Shown: piece by piece, positions 36,775 to 49,860 of the stretch
How positions within the stretch are numbered: the first letter of the stretch is position 1
Layout: every line of letters begins with the position of its first letter
Assembly (NCBI GenBank): GCA_000787465.1
Contig: JSYX01000164.1
Coordinates: forward strand, 1 to 52,683
Source: Thermomucor indicae-seudaticae
Lineage: Eukaryota; Mucoromycota; Mucoromycetes; Mucorales; Lichtheimiaceae
Reading direction: 5' to 3'
Length of the DNA stretch: 52,683 bases
Program-made: the position numbers and the translations under genes
The notes under the pieces: generated by a model
The model's database searches: none
What the model was told of the DNA's origin: nothing
Seen by the model: the letters and a program-made list of their open reading frames with translations, nothing else

Positions 36775-39700
36775 ATGAATAGTACGGAACCTGCAAATAT
36801 ACCTACTTGGTCTGAAGGATTTCGCGCCTTGCACGACGCTCTTTGCCAGGCACGAGTCTCAACGTCGCCGTCAGCAGCAGACATACTTCAGCATCAATTA
36901 CAACTGAATAGAAAGAAGTTTCTCAATTTACTGGACGATGCTCCCAAAGACAATCAAGCGAGATCGACGCTACAAGGAGGTATACTTCAACTTTTTGACC
37001 GACGACTTCTACGTTTGCCAAAGCTCGACTGATCGAATAAATTGCAGGTAGAGCGTACATTGATCATAGAGCGCACAAAGTCAATGAGGATTTCGTAAAG
37101 GACGCTATATTTCTTTCGAATCAGCTGAATGTCAACGAGCATGTAGCAGCTACACTATTAATGAAAGGCATGACTGAGTCGACACGCGTCAATACCAACC
37201 CCATTGACACAGCAATACTGCTATATCACAACGAAAGAGAATATTTGCTTGCCAGCTTGGATGTTATACTTAATTCATGCAAAGACTCATCCGTGAGAGA
37301 GGACGTGCGCTTTGTGTTTCGCCAATTTGCTGCCGAGCTTCTGTACGAACGAGTGCCGTTGGATAATAAGCCTGGTGCTTCTTTGGTATCATTTGCCGAA
37401 AAAATTCTGCACACAACAAAAGTTCTCCATGATGCCATCAATACATTAACTTCCAGCGGAACGATACAGCAGCAGCAGCAGACAACTACAGTATCAACAA
37501 CCGGGGTTAACCAGTCTGGAAGTGTTACGGGTGGGCGGCTTGGTGAAGACATCACGGCGGCTTATATCGAACACTTGCAGGACCAACGCATATATCTCGC
37601 GCAAATCATTTACCATTTGGCATCAATGTTTTGGCTTGATGGCGATGACGTGTTGAAGCTGACGGAAATGTTGGAACAGTCAAAGTTGTCAGACATGATT
37701 GCGCCATATCTATTGCTGACGTTAGTCGCAGCCATATCGATAAGAAACCATAGTGCTGAAGAATTCCAGTACTCTATACCCCTTTATCGCAACGAAACTT
37801 TTCTGAAAAAGATGCACGAAAGACTTTCTCAGCAGCTATGGAAGGTACCAGCTGTCAAGGGCGTAGTTGTTCTGCAGTGGGTTCTGTTTCTGTCGCTGGC
37901 GTCTCAAATAGATGGAAGCATTGAATCTCGACTGCCAGCAAAAGAAGAGGAACTCGAAGAATTGGTCGAAGGTGCTGTTGGAAGCAAAGCATTCGAGTTT
38001 ATGAACGACTATCTGCTTTACTTTCAACAACCGTGCTACAGCATCGACACCGATCGCGGTCTATTCAAAACGTCTGTTTACGAAAATGTGGACACTACAC
38101 TTGACGGTCTTACAGTAGATCCAAGCGATTTTACAAAGTTTAATGCCGATATTCGTCCAGATTTTCGACAGTTTGTTGTGTACGAATTGGAACAATTGAC
38201 TGACGATTTCATCGAGAACTTGCAAAACACCTTGCGAAAACTGAAATATAAAGAAGAAGATAGCAGCAGTTCCTTCCAACAGCATTCGGTATCGAGGATC
38301 ACGGCCGCTACGACTAGTGATGAGGAGTTAAGCCCCTGTCGTGACCTGGAAGCATTCTATAACCTGCTGGCAACAATTTATCGGTACCGAATCAACTCTG
38401 GCTGGAAATTCTGGGATCGCGGCGACAGTCGCCTGTTTGCATTCATAAAGTGGACGACGGACATTAAAGTTCAGGGTACAGTATGTGCGTGCTATGACTT
38501 CCTCGCTTCCATTTCGACTGGACACATATGCGCACACCGCGCATTCAACTATTTGGATAACGGCACCAACCGCTCCGATTTGGCATCAAGTGGGTTATTT
38601 TCTTGGGGCAAACTGTTCGCTGCACTGCAGTTTTATGTGCCGCTAGTTAGCGGCGCTGGCGATGATTCACAAGCGACTATCCCACTGGATGAGGAAGCTC
38701 TGCTCAGGAGCTTCTTATATCTCCTGGAGGAAGTAGTGCAATACTCCTCGGAAGCACGGATAGCCCTTTATCAGGATAACGTTTTGCGAGCAGTTCCGAC
38801 GATCATTGAAGTCCTCAGTTGCCGGACACCTATAGAACTACGAGCGTCATTATACAATGTCCTTGCGGCGTTTTGCTCTCCTTGGGGCGGAGGCGTCGAA
38901 AACGTCGGGCGGACCATTGCAGGAGACATGTGGAGGGCTTTGGAGAAAGGCGATTTCTTTGTTCCGAAACCTGAAGTCGACTTCTCTGTGCAACAACAAG
39001 AGCTTCCGGGTCAGAGTAGCCTATTGCAACGCGACCAAAGAAAGATCTTGCGACGACGGGAGACTCAGAAACAGCCCGGTTATCTTCGCGAACTGGCAAG
39101 GGAGCGTTTATACAAGTCATATCCCGAAACTCTGGCAATCCTTAACCTTTTCGCATCAGCCATTCATACTAAAAGTAGACGTGAAGATCTGTTGGATGGG
39201 TTTGCGCCTTCGATATCGACTGTTCCATGGGACCTTGGTAAAGGTACCAGGACACCTGGCGCTGCTCCCTACATCTCATTAGTTATTGATCACATATTCC
39301 TTGCTCTGGAGTCGCAAGAATACATGCATCCCGGAAGTCGATGGCAGCTCGCCGAACTTTGTCTCAAGGTTCTGGAAAACTCTGTCCAGTCTTTTGATTT
39401 GCAACCTCTTGAAGAAAGGATTGCATGCTATACCAGCAAAATGAGTAAGCAGATCCCTAGCTACACTCTGGCACTGCAAGGAAAGGGCAATGTACCTAGT
39501 CAGCTGGGACCGGTCGAAGATTTGGAAGGTCTAGTTCTAAGCTATCTGGCGCATCCTGGCTTTACGATTTTCGTACGCATGCTCTCTGGGGATCGTCTCG
39601 TTCCGGAACTGCTCAAGATAGTTGAACGTGGGCCAGATGGCGTCATGGCAAAACAAGAGAAGTCGCCATACTTTATTGAATGCGTTGTTCGAAGCCTTCG

Positions 39701-42700
39701 GATTATCAAGACAGTGCTTGACAAGCAGGACGCGTTCTCCAACTTGCTTGTTCCGGCTATTAACAACTTATCAAACAAGGCGTCCTCTTCTGAACTCGGG
39801 GTCAAAGAATATACAATTTCACCGCTGCCATCATTGGTACCGTTCGGCCAACTTATGCTCTATCATGCAAATTCAATCGTACAAGTAGCACGTTTAGTAA
39901 ATTGCGAGGATAAAGCAGAGATTTGCTTCCTTAGCACCAAGATCTTGGAAGCATTGTCCAGCGAACCAAATGAGTCGAAACGTGCCATTCTTGGACGCAA
40001 CACGCGCACGGCCATGGGAGGTCTCGGTGTCAAACTTACAGGAGTCCTGCAAGGTTGCAAAGACGAGGCACAGATTTTGTATGGCTTTAGCGAGCGGATC
40101 GGCATCGATGACGCAGGGATAATGACGGCAGACGACTATGAGTACGATATCAACAATATCCCATTTTGGATGGCCACAAAGACACTGCAGGACAAGTATA
40201 ATCTCGAGGCGGCTTTCCAACCAAGGATGTCATGTTCAGTGCGCCTTGCGATAATCGACATGTTGCTCAAAAACTCTTCTCTAGAGAAACCCACGCCTTC
40301 GCTTTCGGACTTCGTTCTTGGCTATTCGACTTCATCATGGGCCACGACTACTCCTCAAGGATCTGAGCCAGCCGAAAAGTCTTTGATATGCTTCAAAGCA
40401 ATCTTAGATTTGATGCGACAAGGTATTCCAGTGGAGGGAACGGAGGAGACTTCGGAAACCAGGGCTCCATTGATCGCGACACATCCGATTCTGGCCGAGA
40501 AGTGCTACCAATTAATATATAAACTCTGTGCAAAAGTATCAACGTCGGCCACTACGATGCGTTACCTCAGAAGTAAGGAGCGATTCTTTTATGATCATTT
40601 CAAAGCATTGCCTGCACGCGTCGAGAGTTATCCACAAGTTACAGCACCGGTGTTCCCAGGACTGATGCTTTGTTCAGACGGGTCTCGTACAAAGATAGAC
40701 TTTTTCTCGTTGCGGTCACAGCTTCATCAGCGCGCCTGGTTACTGAAGTCTATTGCTTTGGAACTACATATGCTAGCCAACACGGGGCAGACATCCGAAA
40801 TCAAGCGAATGCTGGAGCTTTTGTACGGCCAGGGAGAGTTAAGGCTTGAGGAGGATGGCATGGACATGGATCTCGGTGAAAGAAACATCTTTTCGCTTCG
40901 GTCAAGTAGCATGGAACAACCGCTCGTGAAAATGTTGGAAATCGTCAGCTCTCTTGAGTTTGACTGGAGAGATGATTTGGCGGCGGGCATAACACAGGGC
41001 GAGTTCAAGTATTTCAAGGGATTCGATCCAGAAATCTATGAAACAGAAAATGATTACCAGTGTACTTTATACGACATACGGGGTGTATACAAAGTTCTAA
41101 GAAATCAGCAGGTGGCATTGTTCAACGCAGGCGAGATTGCGAACGACCAGGATAATAACGCGTTAGAAGAGGAGATGAGCCGGATTTTGCATACTCTTAT
41201 GGTGAAGAATCACCTCAGGGAAATAGCAGCCGGTAAACTGCATTGTCTCCGGGCTTGGAAGCAGGTCGTACAAGTGACACTGTCAGAGTGCTTTGATCTT
41301 TTGCCGGCCGAGACACGGGAAAAGATTATCTACGCGCTGATATCGGCGTTGCTACCCAAGATGAGACACACCGACGGAACAGATGCAGACATCCTGAAAG
41401 GATTTAGTGAAGTCATCTTGACCTTGTTGACACGTTTACTGGAAGACAAGCAGAGACAGGAGCTTCTAGAAGTGGTGCCGGCAGCAGACGTTCGACTTGC
41501 AGCACCTCGTTTGCCAGACGAGAAGCTACGGGCGATATTCATTGGTATCATTGAAAGTATCCTACAGGAAGGTACAACAATTGCTGTACGCGGCGACATG
41601 TATACCGCACTGGTGAACTTCTTGCGTTATGTGAGCTACTCGAACGATCAGACAGTAAAGGTGGAAAGCCAGTTCTTAGAACTTGTCGATGCGAACGAAA
41701 AGTTCCTCGATATCCTCTGCACAGATGCGAGCGACGGGTTAAACGTCTGGAAAACGACGGCTTACATCGCTTTGGATGCTCTGTATGTGCTGTCAAACAA
41801 AGCGAAAGCGCATGCGATACTGTCGTTCTTGGTACGCAAGAACTTTTTGCGATATAGTATTGATATGATCCGAAGAGAGGACATTGAGCTTGTGGGCATT
41901 CTTGAAAAGCCAAATGGCAAGTACCTTACCGAGTATTCTGTTACGATATATTAAGCTGATAGCGTCTTTTTATAGCATCACTGGTACCCCTTTACATCTA
42001 TGAAGCAAAGATGTCGTTGCTACTCCGGCTTGCGTTGTGCAAAGAAGGTGCTAAGTTATTATTGGAGAACCGGATAATCGATATCTTCAGCCACTGCCAC
42101 TTCCTTAACGCACGGCCCGAGTCAAATCTGGTCAATGGCGGTAAGCAGATGGACTTCATAACATAATGTGCAGAGCTTACTCATATAACTACCTTCTAGA
42201 CCATCCGGAGCTGACGGACAGCTTCATAGAAAACTATAACCGTCTGCTAATGCCGGCTTTGAAATTGATGTCCGCGTTATTGAATACTATAGGCCGAGTA
42301 AATACCGTCGTTTTGGAGAAGGTAAAGTCTATTCTGTTGTTCGACTTCAAATGACTAATGGACGATATTCAGGTCGAGGGCTGGGCAAGAAAGCAACAAG
42401 AAATGATGCTATCTATATTAAAGGACGACCAACGTCAGGTCACACTACCTTCCCTTGCGCAATTGAAGCTCGCCACATGTATTATGTATGCTTTGAGTTG
42501 CCGCTCCGGCTTCTTTGATGACCTGGTAAGTTCACAATTTCGCAAGCCGGCTAAACCGCCTTAACTTTATTTGCGCAATATGCAGGCGACTCGCGGCCTC
42601 CATCAGTTGAATACAGCTATGATGCAGCTTGTTGCCAAGTACCTGATAGCACAGAATATCGCGAGTCAGGTTGTACCAAGCTCTATGGAAGAAAGAGAAT

Positions 42701-43755
42701 GGGAGAACAAGCATTTAAATGGTTAGTATCGAGAAATAAATCACTTGCCAAGTCGTTGCATTAATGTTATCTGTCTGGTGCTCTTAAAGAACACGCAGGT
42801 GCCACTTCAACATCAAAGCTTACTAAGAGGGCCGAACAACTGGTGGCATCAATACGAATGAATTTAATAGCTTATGCCCGGAATGCTGCGTTTGTCACGG
42901 ATAAGCAAGGTAGGAAAATTGCCTAATCACTCAAAGTATCTCATGCTGAATTTTGGCTATAGGAAACAGTTCGTTCAAGCCTGTGTTTAGCAATAGCTTG
43001 ACGTCTTCGAATGATGAGGGAGGCCTAGTGATGCAGAATGGTATGTATGCTACCTCTATTGCTACAAGAGTAACGGTGGACGCTTAAAGTTATATTTTAG
43101 TCTCCAAGCGGACTCCTTCATTATCCACACTCGCTGCATGCATTCGCCACACCACGACCGATTTGCAGAGCTGTATAGCTGAGCGCAAGCTCCTTCAGTC
43201 ACAGAAAAACAACGTTGCATCTTTGAAGTTTGAAGAGATACGGGAAATTTCAGAATCTGCATTTCCTCAATCTCTTAATATCCGGTTCGATCATCTTAGT
43301 CCTTCGCAGCAGCAACATGTATTGGCCACAGAGTTAATGAAGCGCGTAAATTCAAAGGAGAAAGAAATAGGAAAATTGCTATGTAAGATTATTGAGATAT
43401 CACATCTGCCTTTGGCGAAAGAAAAAGAATTGCTAATCTGCTTCTTCGATTTTTAGTCATTTTGGAAAACGTGCTGCTGGTTTTATGGCGCCACCTCGAG
43501 TTTTACATGCAACCTGCGTCTACCTCAGGGACTTCTCTCGATCTGTATTCAAGCGACGCCTTTGGAGTTTCCAGCCATACAGCAATGTTTCAACCATCTA
43601 TCACAGTTGCGAGCAACCTCAAATCCGTATCGCAGTCGGTTTTGGAACCACTACTGAAAAAGCTGGAAACAATCGAAGTTAATATCTCAAGCCTGCAAGC
43701 ATCAGTGAATTCTGTTCATAGTTTATGTCAACGTATCAAGCAAACCATAGCTTAG
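36775..43755 (+). CDS. NUP192: Nucleoporin NUP192/NUP205 family
   Basis: Large alpha-solenoid scaffold of the inner ring of the nuclear pore; binds NUP93/NIC96 and NUP53. Exons: 36775-36979, 37048-41916, 41976-42140, 42200-42321, 42373-42525, 42586-42721, 42799-42909, 42963-43040, 43101-43382, 43457-43755; 2139 aa, closer to animal NUP205 (about 2000) than to yeast Nup192 (about 1680). Family features include the N-terminal helical repeats (AIFLSNQLNVNEHVAATLLM), IYHLASMFWLDGDD, GDRLVPELLK, YIYEAKMSLLLRLA and a C-terminal coiled coil (LEPLLKKLETIEVNISSLQ). Exon 2 is 4.9 kb; introns cluster at the 3' end. The intron 41917-41975 begins GCAAGT; the only phase-compatible junction uses this GC donor. 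A polyglutamine stretch (QQQQQ) sits near residue 180. Confidence 0.93.
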
Positions 43756-44216
43756 AGTTTCCTTTTTATTAATCACAACTTTTCAACATGCTCTTGTTTC
43801 AACGCCGTGAACTTTATTGTGTACGTATCCAGAACCATTTCGTCAGTGAGAGGTCGGACCCAAGTCCTTATTATCAGTGGCACGAGTGGAGAAATAGCAT
43901 CGTTAAGTTTAAAGGAGAAGAGTATACAAGCACCCGCAACAGCGCAGATATCTCATTCAGCAACCATCACCTGCAGAATAAATGCAGGGTCTCCGGGGCC
44001 CGACGAACTTGGTTAGCCATATTGATATTAGTCGATGTTAATCGCAAGTCCAACATGACATTGACCGAAGTAATACGTAGCAGTCGCCGCGCAGTTATTG
44101 CGAAAGGGATTAGTTTTACTACATGCTGGTATATATATCGACAATTCTACAAGGACAAGTACATAATAGGAAGAAGTGAACGCCAAGCCTCCAGAACACG
44201 GGTATTCATTCACTCC
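43756..44216. other. Spacer between convergent genes
   Basis: The 3' regions of NUP192 and the EamA transporter. A plus-strand frame at 43788-44333 is open for 181 codons but ends as the reverse strand of the transporter's Gln-rich tail, and has no domain. I take it as noise. Confidence 0.5.
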
Positions 44217-45657
44217 TCATTCGGACCTCGACGCGTCCGGTGGTTGCTGCTGCTGCTGCTGCTGTTGTTGTTGTTGTTGTATGCGTACCCTTTCGCGGGA
44301 ATGCCGTTTTCTCACTGTAGATGCTCTCGCTAAAGTAGCATACCATCGATGAATTCCTAGTGCTGTAGTCATACCGACAATAAGAGCCGAACCCAAGATG
44401 CTCAACATGTCTGGATATTCTCCAAGATAGAAGATACCAAAGACAAAAGCTAAAAGCACGTCAGCCATCCGCATCAATGTACCTAAGATACTTGAACGTT
44501 CCATTGCTAGCTTCACAATAAGACATTTAATTTTTGCGGTTACGTACCTGGTCCTGGAGAAGCTAACTTTAGTCTAATACATACAAAGAGTATTGTTATC
44601 CATTCCAGAGCGCAAATAAAAAAAGCCGTAATACTTACCCTTCATTCAAGAGATACTGTCCAAGAAATGCAAATACTCCAATGCAGGCCAACTGAATCCA
44701 TTCATTCACACTTATGTCCTCGGGTAACTTGGCATTTTGTAGAGCAAACAGACCACCATAGCTTAGTACTGCGGCCAGGAATCCGACATAGAATATATGC
44801 ACCATATTGTGCGTATTCTTTCCAGATTTCCGGGCAGCCACGTATGCCCCTGCTGACAAGACAGCTCCTGAGAGAGCAGAAATAACAGCAAGCGCTTCTT
44901 CTTCCGTGCTATCTTTCAGAGCGAATGTGCCGTTGATGATGTTTCCGCCAAACAAATACCGCGGCCGTACGATAAGCAGGACACCAAGGACACAAAACAC
45001 AGAACAGAAACCATCGAAAACCGTAAACGGGTCGTTGAACAAGATACTTGTTAATACCGTAGTGAATGCAGGTCCCAAGAAGAACAGCACTGTGTATCCA
45101 TTAAATTAACGTCGCTGTTTCCTCCTCCAGAGAGAGACCTTACCCGTAGTTTCGGCCAATGGCAGCCGTGTCAGACTATAGAAATAGAGGCATAGACCCA
45201 AGGATCCCAAGACAGCCCGCAACAGTATCCACTTGCGTGATTGGGGTCGACTGCCAAGAGGGTTTATCCTCAGCAAAGCACAGCTCGCCAGTGAAAAAGC
45301 CAGCTGCATAATGGACCGTGCGAAAACTATTTCCAGTGAAGGAAGCTCCCTACCACACGTTCTGACAAAAACGGAACTGAGAGTAAACGCGAGAGACGAC
45401 ATTCCGAGGAGCGTCATTCCCATAATCTCTTTTTTACGGACGTCCGGATCTGTACTGAGCGAGGTGACTCGGTACTCGGTATTATTGCTGCTTCTGCCAG
45501 GCTGTTGAAATAACGACAGGCGTCGACTCCTTCGGTTTCTTCTACTAGCAATAAGTGGAGTTGCCTCATTGACGATCGTAATGCTCGTCGGGATCTCAGT
45601 ATGAACCACTCTCGGCGGCGGCTGCTGCTGCGTCGAAGACCCTGTCGAGCTTGCCAT
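44217..45657 (-). CDS. EamA/DMT-family transporter (ten-helix type)
   Basis: Integral membrane protein of the drug/metabolite transporter superfamily; substrate unknown. Exons are 45144-45657, 44639-45089, 44548-44573 and 44217-44482; 418 aa. A hydrophilic N-terminus of about 90 residues precedes helices with two EamA repeats: MTLLGMSSLAFTLSSVFVRT, SIMQLAFSLASCALL and LGLCLYFYSLTRLPLAETT in the first, then ALSGAVLSAGAYVAAR, FYVGFLAAVLSYGGLFAL, ACIGVFAFLGQYLLNEG and DVLLAFVFGIFYLGE in the second. Exon 3 is a 26-nt microexon encoding LKLASPGP. The cytosolic tail is basic and carries twelve Gln in a row. The ATG at 45657 was chosen as the first with good context; an in-frame ATG at 45687 would add ten residues. 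Confidence 0.9.
44243..44280 (-). repeat. CAA/CAG trinucleotide run encoding polyglutamine
   Basis: Minus-strand run of about six CAA followed by six CAG codons, giving twelve Gln near the C-terminus of the transporter. The mixture in two blocks suggests two expansion events. Length is likely to vary between strains. Confidence 0.85.
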
Positions 45658-47312
45658 TGTCACCCTGAAGAAAACGAAGGGCGGCAAAGGAATATCAAAT
45701 TGGGACGAAGCCGGCCGGAGTCACGGTATTATATGTAAACACATTATGTTGACGCGTTGTGTATAAAAGCTACCGTCAGTCGTATATGAAGCATCCGCTG
45801 AAAAAAATGTTTCCTGACGATTCATACAACTTTTGCAGCTATAAATAACTTTATCGGTAATATTCGCTGTATATCGCTTCGCTTGCACTTCCAATTCCCT
45901 CATCGCTCTCCATAAGAACGAACTGCTTTCTCCTTTTTGTCTTGAAGCTTTTCAAGAGCCTTAAAAACATGCAATTCCTGGTATTATGCTACACTAGTTG
46001 CGTGCGTACCCTCTCACGAGCTTTTATCTTTTTTGAGCGGCATCGCATAAACCACCCGGACTTTCATCGTGCCTTGACAGCTGCTTATGCCAAAAGGACA
46101 GACACGGCATCGAATTAGTGCGCCTGACATACAAAATAAAATGCTTCGCGTCATTAGAAGCTGCCATGGGGTATATTTCCCTTTACACGGTCTGTACTAT
46201 TTCCAAAAATCAGGTTTCATGCTTCAAACAGAACCGCAGACATAATTGCAAGGCAATTTCCCATCTAGTATTATGTCAATAGCGCAGGAATTAGCCATCT
46301 CTCGTAATAAACACGCGTGTGCAGTACCATCGTACCTCGTGGTTACCTTGTATCATTCATCCTTGATTTATTCTATCTATCCATCCATAATCATATACGA
46401 CGGTTCTACGAGTTTTTGCTGTGGTGAAAAGACAAGCAGCTGCCATTCAATCACGACATGTAAATACTATGCGTGTAAAGAAAAGCCTCTCGGAAAATCG
46501 GTAACTGTAATGTGAATTGCACTGTAACTGAAGAAAGCCTGACCAGGAGAGGTTGTGGGCCGATGAGACACCTCAGGCCCCGGAGAGGCCGTTAGTCTAC
46601 GTTAGAAAGTTGGTTTGGAAAATGAGGCCGGTGAGAGGCTGTGGGTATGAGTCCAAAGGAAAATGAGGCCTTGACCTTATAGGAGGCATGCAGACGACCC
46701 ACAGTTAAGCATCTGGAGTAGGCATTGTAGAAGCGTAAAAGTTGTCATTTCCATAACCACTAAGATTTATCGATCAGTTTTTACAATGTTACTTTATTTA
46801 AAGCAGCTGCTTGACGCAGGGATGCAAAATGTCTATTGAGGTGAGAAGGCCTACAGCAGTAGTCCGCGTCCACCTCTACAGCACTCCATGCTATTTATCT
46901 ATTGCGGTCCTGCACGTAGGGATTCGTCTTATGTTCTTCGTATATCCAGTATAGATAACTCTTCGCTTTTAATTGAGGTCGCAATGTCAGCGGCGTGGCA
47001 TGTGCTGTTTATTGTGTCTGACTTCTTTATGTACTGGTGATGGACTTCTGCAGCCGTCCATTATGAATTTCTTGACTTTATAAGAAAGGGTTCTGTGCAC
47101 CGATATTCTGTGCGAATGGGTCTTTAATGCAACCTACTACAAGCGTTTTAGTGATAGATAAGGTGATAAATAGGTCGATCTGCAAAAACTCGGTTGCGAG
47201 GGGCTCATTCAAGTTCCAAGCTGGTGCGCCTGCGCGACGCGGCGATTGTGAAAAAATTCAGTCGTCGTGTGCCTTCTTTTCTTTCTTCCATTTCGGGGTG
47301 CTGGTTCCCACC
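45658..47312. other. Spacer between divergent genes
   Basis: No supported gene in 1.65 kb. Short GAGGCC / GTGAGAGGCTGTGGG words recur at 46545-46690 as a weak local repeat. Open frames at 46246-46515 and upstream of 47313 lack domain support. The left part holds the transporter promoter, the right part that of the TPX2-motif gene. Confidence 0.45.
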
Positions 47313-49611
47313 ATGTCTGATTCCTTTTGGATTCACGAAGAAAGGAGACAAAATCAAAGGCTTGACGAAATTTCTTACGCGGAAGATACTGATCGAGAAT
47401 CAGTGGCCTTCTCACTCTTTGCCAGTCCTTCAAAGAACAACAAATACAACGACAGTCGTTATCGCTCTTTGGCACAAGAATCGCCGCCGGCAAACTTCGA
47501 TATGAGGACACCGAATACAGATGAACAAAGGAGTGATTACAAGTCTTCTCCGTCTACGACAATTCAACGGACCGAAGAACATAGCCCATTGAAGCGTGAT
47601 ACCCAAGAAGAAAGTCCTTCAAACAGAACACGAGACATCGTCAAATATAATGGTTACAGAACAGCTAGCGATTGGGACAGACTCTTGAAACACGATCGGG
47701 ATACCAGAGCAAAGAAGGAACCGTTACAAGACATCTCCCAGGACAGCAATAATCACCTTGCCGAATCGACACTGCACGAACGGCATTCAAACGGACCCTC
47801 GCCTCGAGAGCGATTATCTGCTAAACCTTCTCCGCACGAGCGTCACCCTATTGACCGTTCACCAAGTGCGCGTTACCTGGGAAGGTCGTCACCGCTTGAG
47901 CAGCGCGAGCGATATCCTGGTGAGCCTTCACCACGAGAATACAAACCTGCCGAACCTTCACCTCGCGAGCAGCGTGAACCTTATCCTGCTCCTGAAACCT
48001 CGCAGCGACCTTATGAGCCTTTACCACGGGAATACAAACATGCTGAACGTTCACCACCAGACCGCTACACCGCCAATTCTCCAGAGCGTGCGCGTCGACC
48101 TGTTGAAACATCGCAGCGAACCTTTGAATCTCAAGCAGGCGAACGGTACACTGGCAAGTCTCCAGAGTCTGGGCGTCGGCTTGTCGAAACTTCTCCACAG
48201 CAAGAGCGCTACCCTGTCGAAACCGCACAGCGGCCTTCCGAATCTAGCGAGCGTTATTTGACCGAATCCTCCTCACAGCAGCCTGTCGAATCCCGCGAGC
48301 GTTATCGGAACCTGCCAAGGCGTGAACGTTACGTGACCGAGAATCCACAGCAAGAGCTTGAGCGTGATGCTGGCAAGCCTTCTGAACGCACGACTCCAGC
48401 AAACACTGGACGGCCACCAACACCTCCTCGGCAACCAACAGAGCGCATTCCTTCTTACATGCGAACAACTGCATCATATCAAAGCCGCATACAACGAGAT
48501 AAAGAACCTATTCGGTACCATCCCTATCAACGCCCAACTCAGAAGCCTGTGCGCGAACCTGTACGTGGAAACGCATTCTTGCTCGTACTCATGGCCCACT
48601 TCGCATTAACTCTCGATTGTTGATTATTGTAGCATCGAGAAGTAATATCCAGGACGCCACGGTTCAAATCAACTACCAAAATCAATGCCATGGAAGATAT
48701 CCGAAGTGAGATGACTGAGGAAGATGTGTACGTTCCATTGGCAGTACGCATAAAACACTTTGAAGAAAATTTGAGAAAAAACGACTCTAATTACACACGA
48801 CCCTCTGCTGCGCGCCGTGAAACAGTAGGGATCTGAAACAAGGGCAATGCAAGAAAGACTTGTGATATGCTCACATAGTATTTTATAGCGAAGCGCGTCG
48901 CAGCCCTCTTCAGCACCTTCTCGATTGACTCGACCGCGGTCTCCAAAGCTGTTGACGAGCCAGCGATCCTATCCATCGTAAGCGAACCGAACAAACGAAT
49001 AGATGCTACGTAGCGTGTGACTGACTTTTGTGTTTTAGACAGAGATTGGCGTCCGGTACAACCGAAAATGTAAGCAAAATGCTACATGTATCATGCCACG
49101 CAGGAAGTTAAAAACGCATTTGAAACCAGAAGCCGCGTCAACCATTAACGTCTGAACATGTGAGCTCTCAAGGCAGTTTAGAAGAAAGGCGGACTGAGCG
49201 TCCTCGAATAACTTCTACGTTGGCTACTGGAACATCACGTGCCCGGGCCAAGGACACAACAACATATTCATCAGTTGATAATAGAGCTGAAGATGCGAGG
49301 AATAGTCAAGACAGGGACCCAGATAACAACAATACAAGAACAAAGAGACAGAAGACATCGCATTCCCAGCTTGTCGTGCAGGTAAAAAGAAGGAACACGG
49401 TGAATACAAAGATTAAAACGATACTGACCGCAGAAGCACAACAAAACAAAAGCCATTCAAGTTCGCGACCGATGAAAGAGCGCGGCACCATCGAAGTCTG
49501 TTTGAGGCCAAGCTAAATCTCTGGAAAAAAAAAGAACAAGATATGCTGAAAAATGCTAATAGTGCGGCAGCTGGAGTGCGACATAGAGGTCTCAAACGCA
49601 AGGCAGTTTAA
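47313..49611 (+). CDS. Arg/Glu/Pro-rich protein with C-terminal TPX2 motif
   Basis: Probable microtubule-associated protein. Exons 47313-48560, 48633-48824 and 48889-48977 are clear; junctions between 49039 and 49176 are not resolved (two or more very short introns are possible); then 49177-49381 and 49453-49611. The first 415 residues are disordered, with degenerate repeats of the type PSPRERxxAEPSPREQ. The middle has MEDIRSEMTEEDVYVPLAVR and a basic segment (RPRSPKLLTSQRSYPS). The last exon starts PFKFATDERARHHRSLFEAK and continues LNLWKKKEQD, matching the TPX2 C-terminal motif (PFxFxTxERA, then spaced basic and aromatic residues), which binds microtubules in spindle protein TPX2 and plant relatives. 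The end is basic (HRGLKRKAV). The upstream ATG at 47127 is less likely; that at 47313 follows a typical CCACC context. Confidence 0.72.
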
Positions 49612-49860
49612 ATAGTTGTTATACATTTAAACAACGATAAATGAAATATTCATTCATACTGGAGCGCAACAGGTAAAATGAGGGCAAATATCGTCGAGTC
49701 AAGGCAAGATATCCAGGAAGAGCTTGTTATAAATTAAGAGAAAAATGTGTTAGTATAACAAATGGGATAGTTATTACAGCAGGGAAATATGAATATTAAC
49801 AGTTAACGGAGCATGATATAATACAAAGAGAAGAAGGGGTATACAAAGAGAAAAATGGGG

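Noticed and set aside
43788..44333. 181-codon plus-strand open frame
   Set aside because: No domain, and its Leu run is the antisense of the transporter polyglutamine codons.
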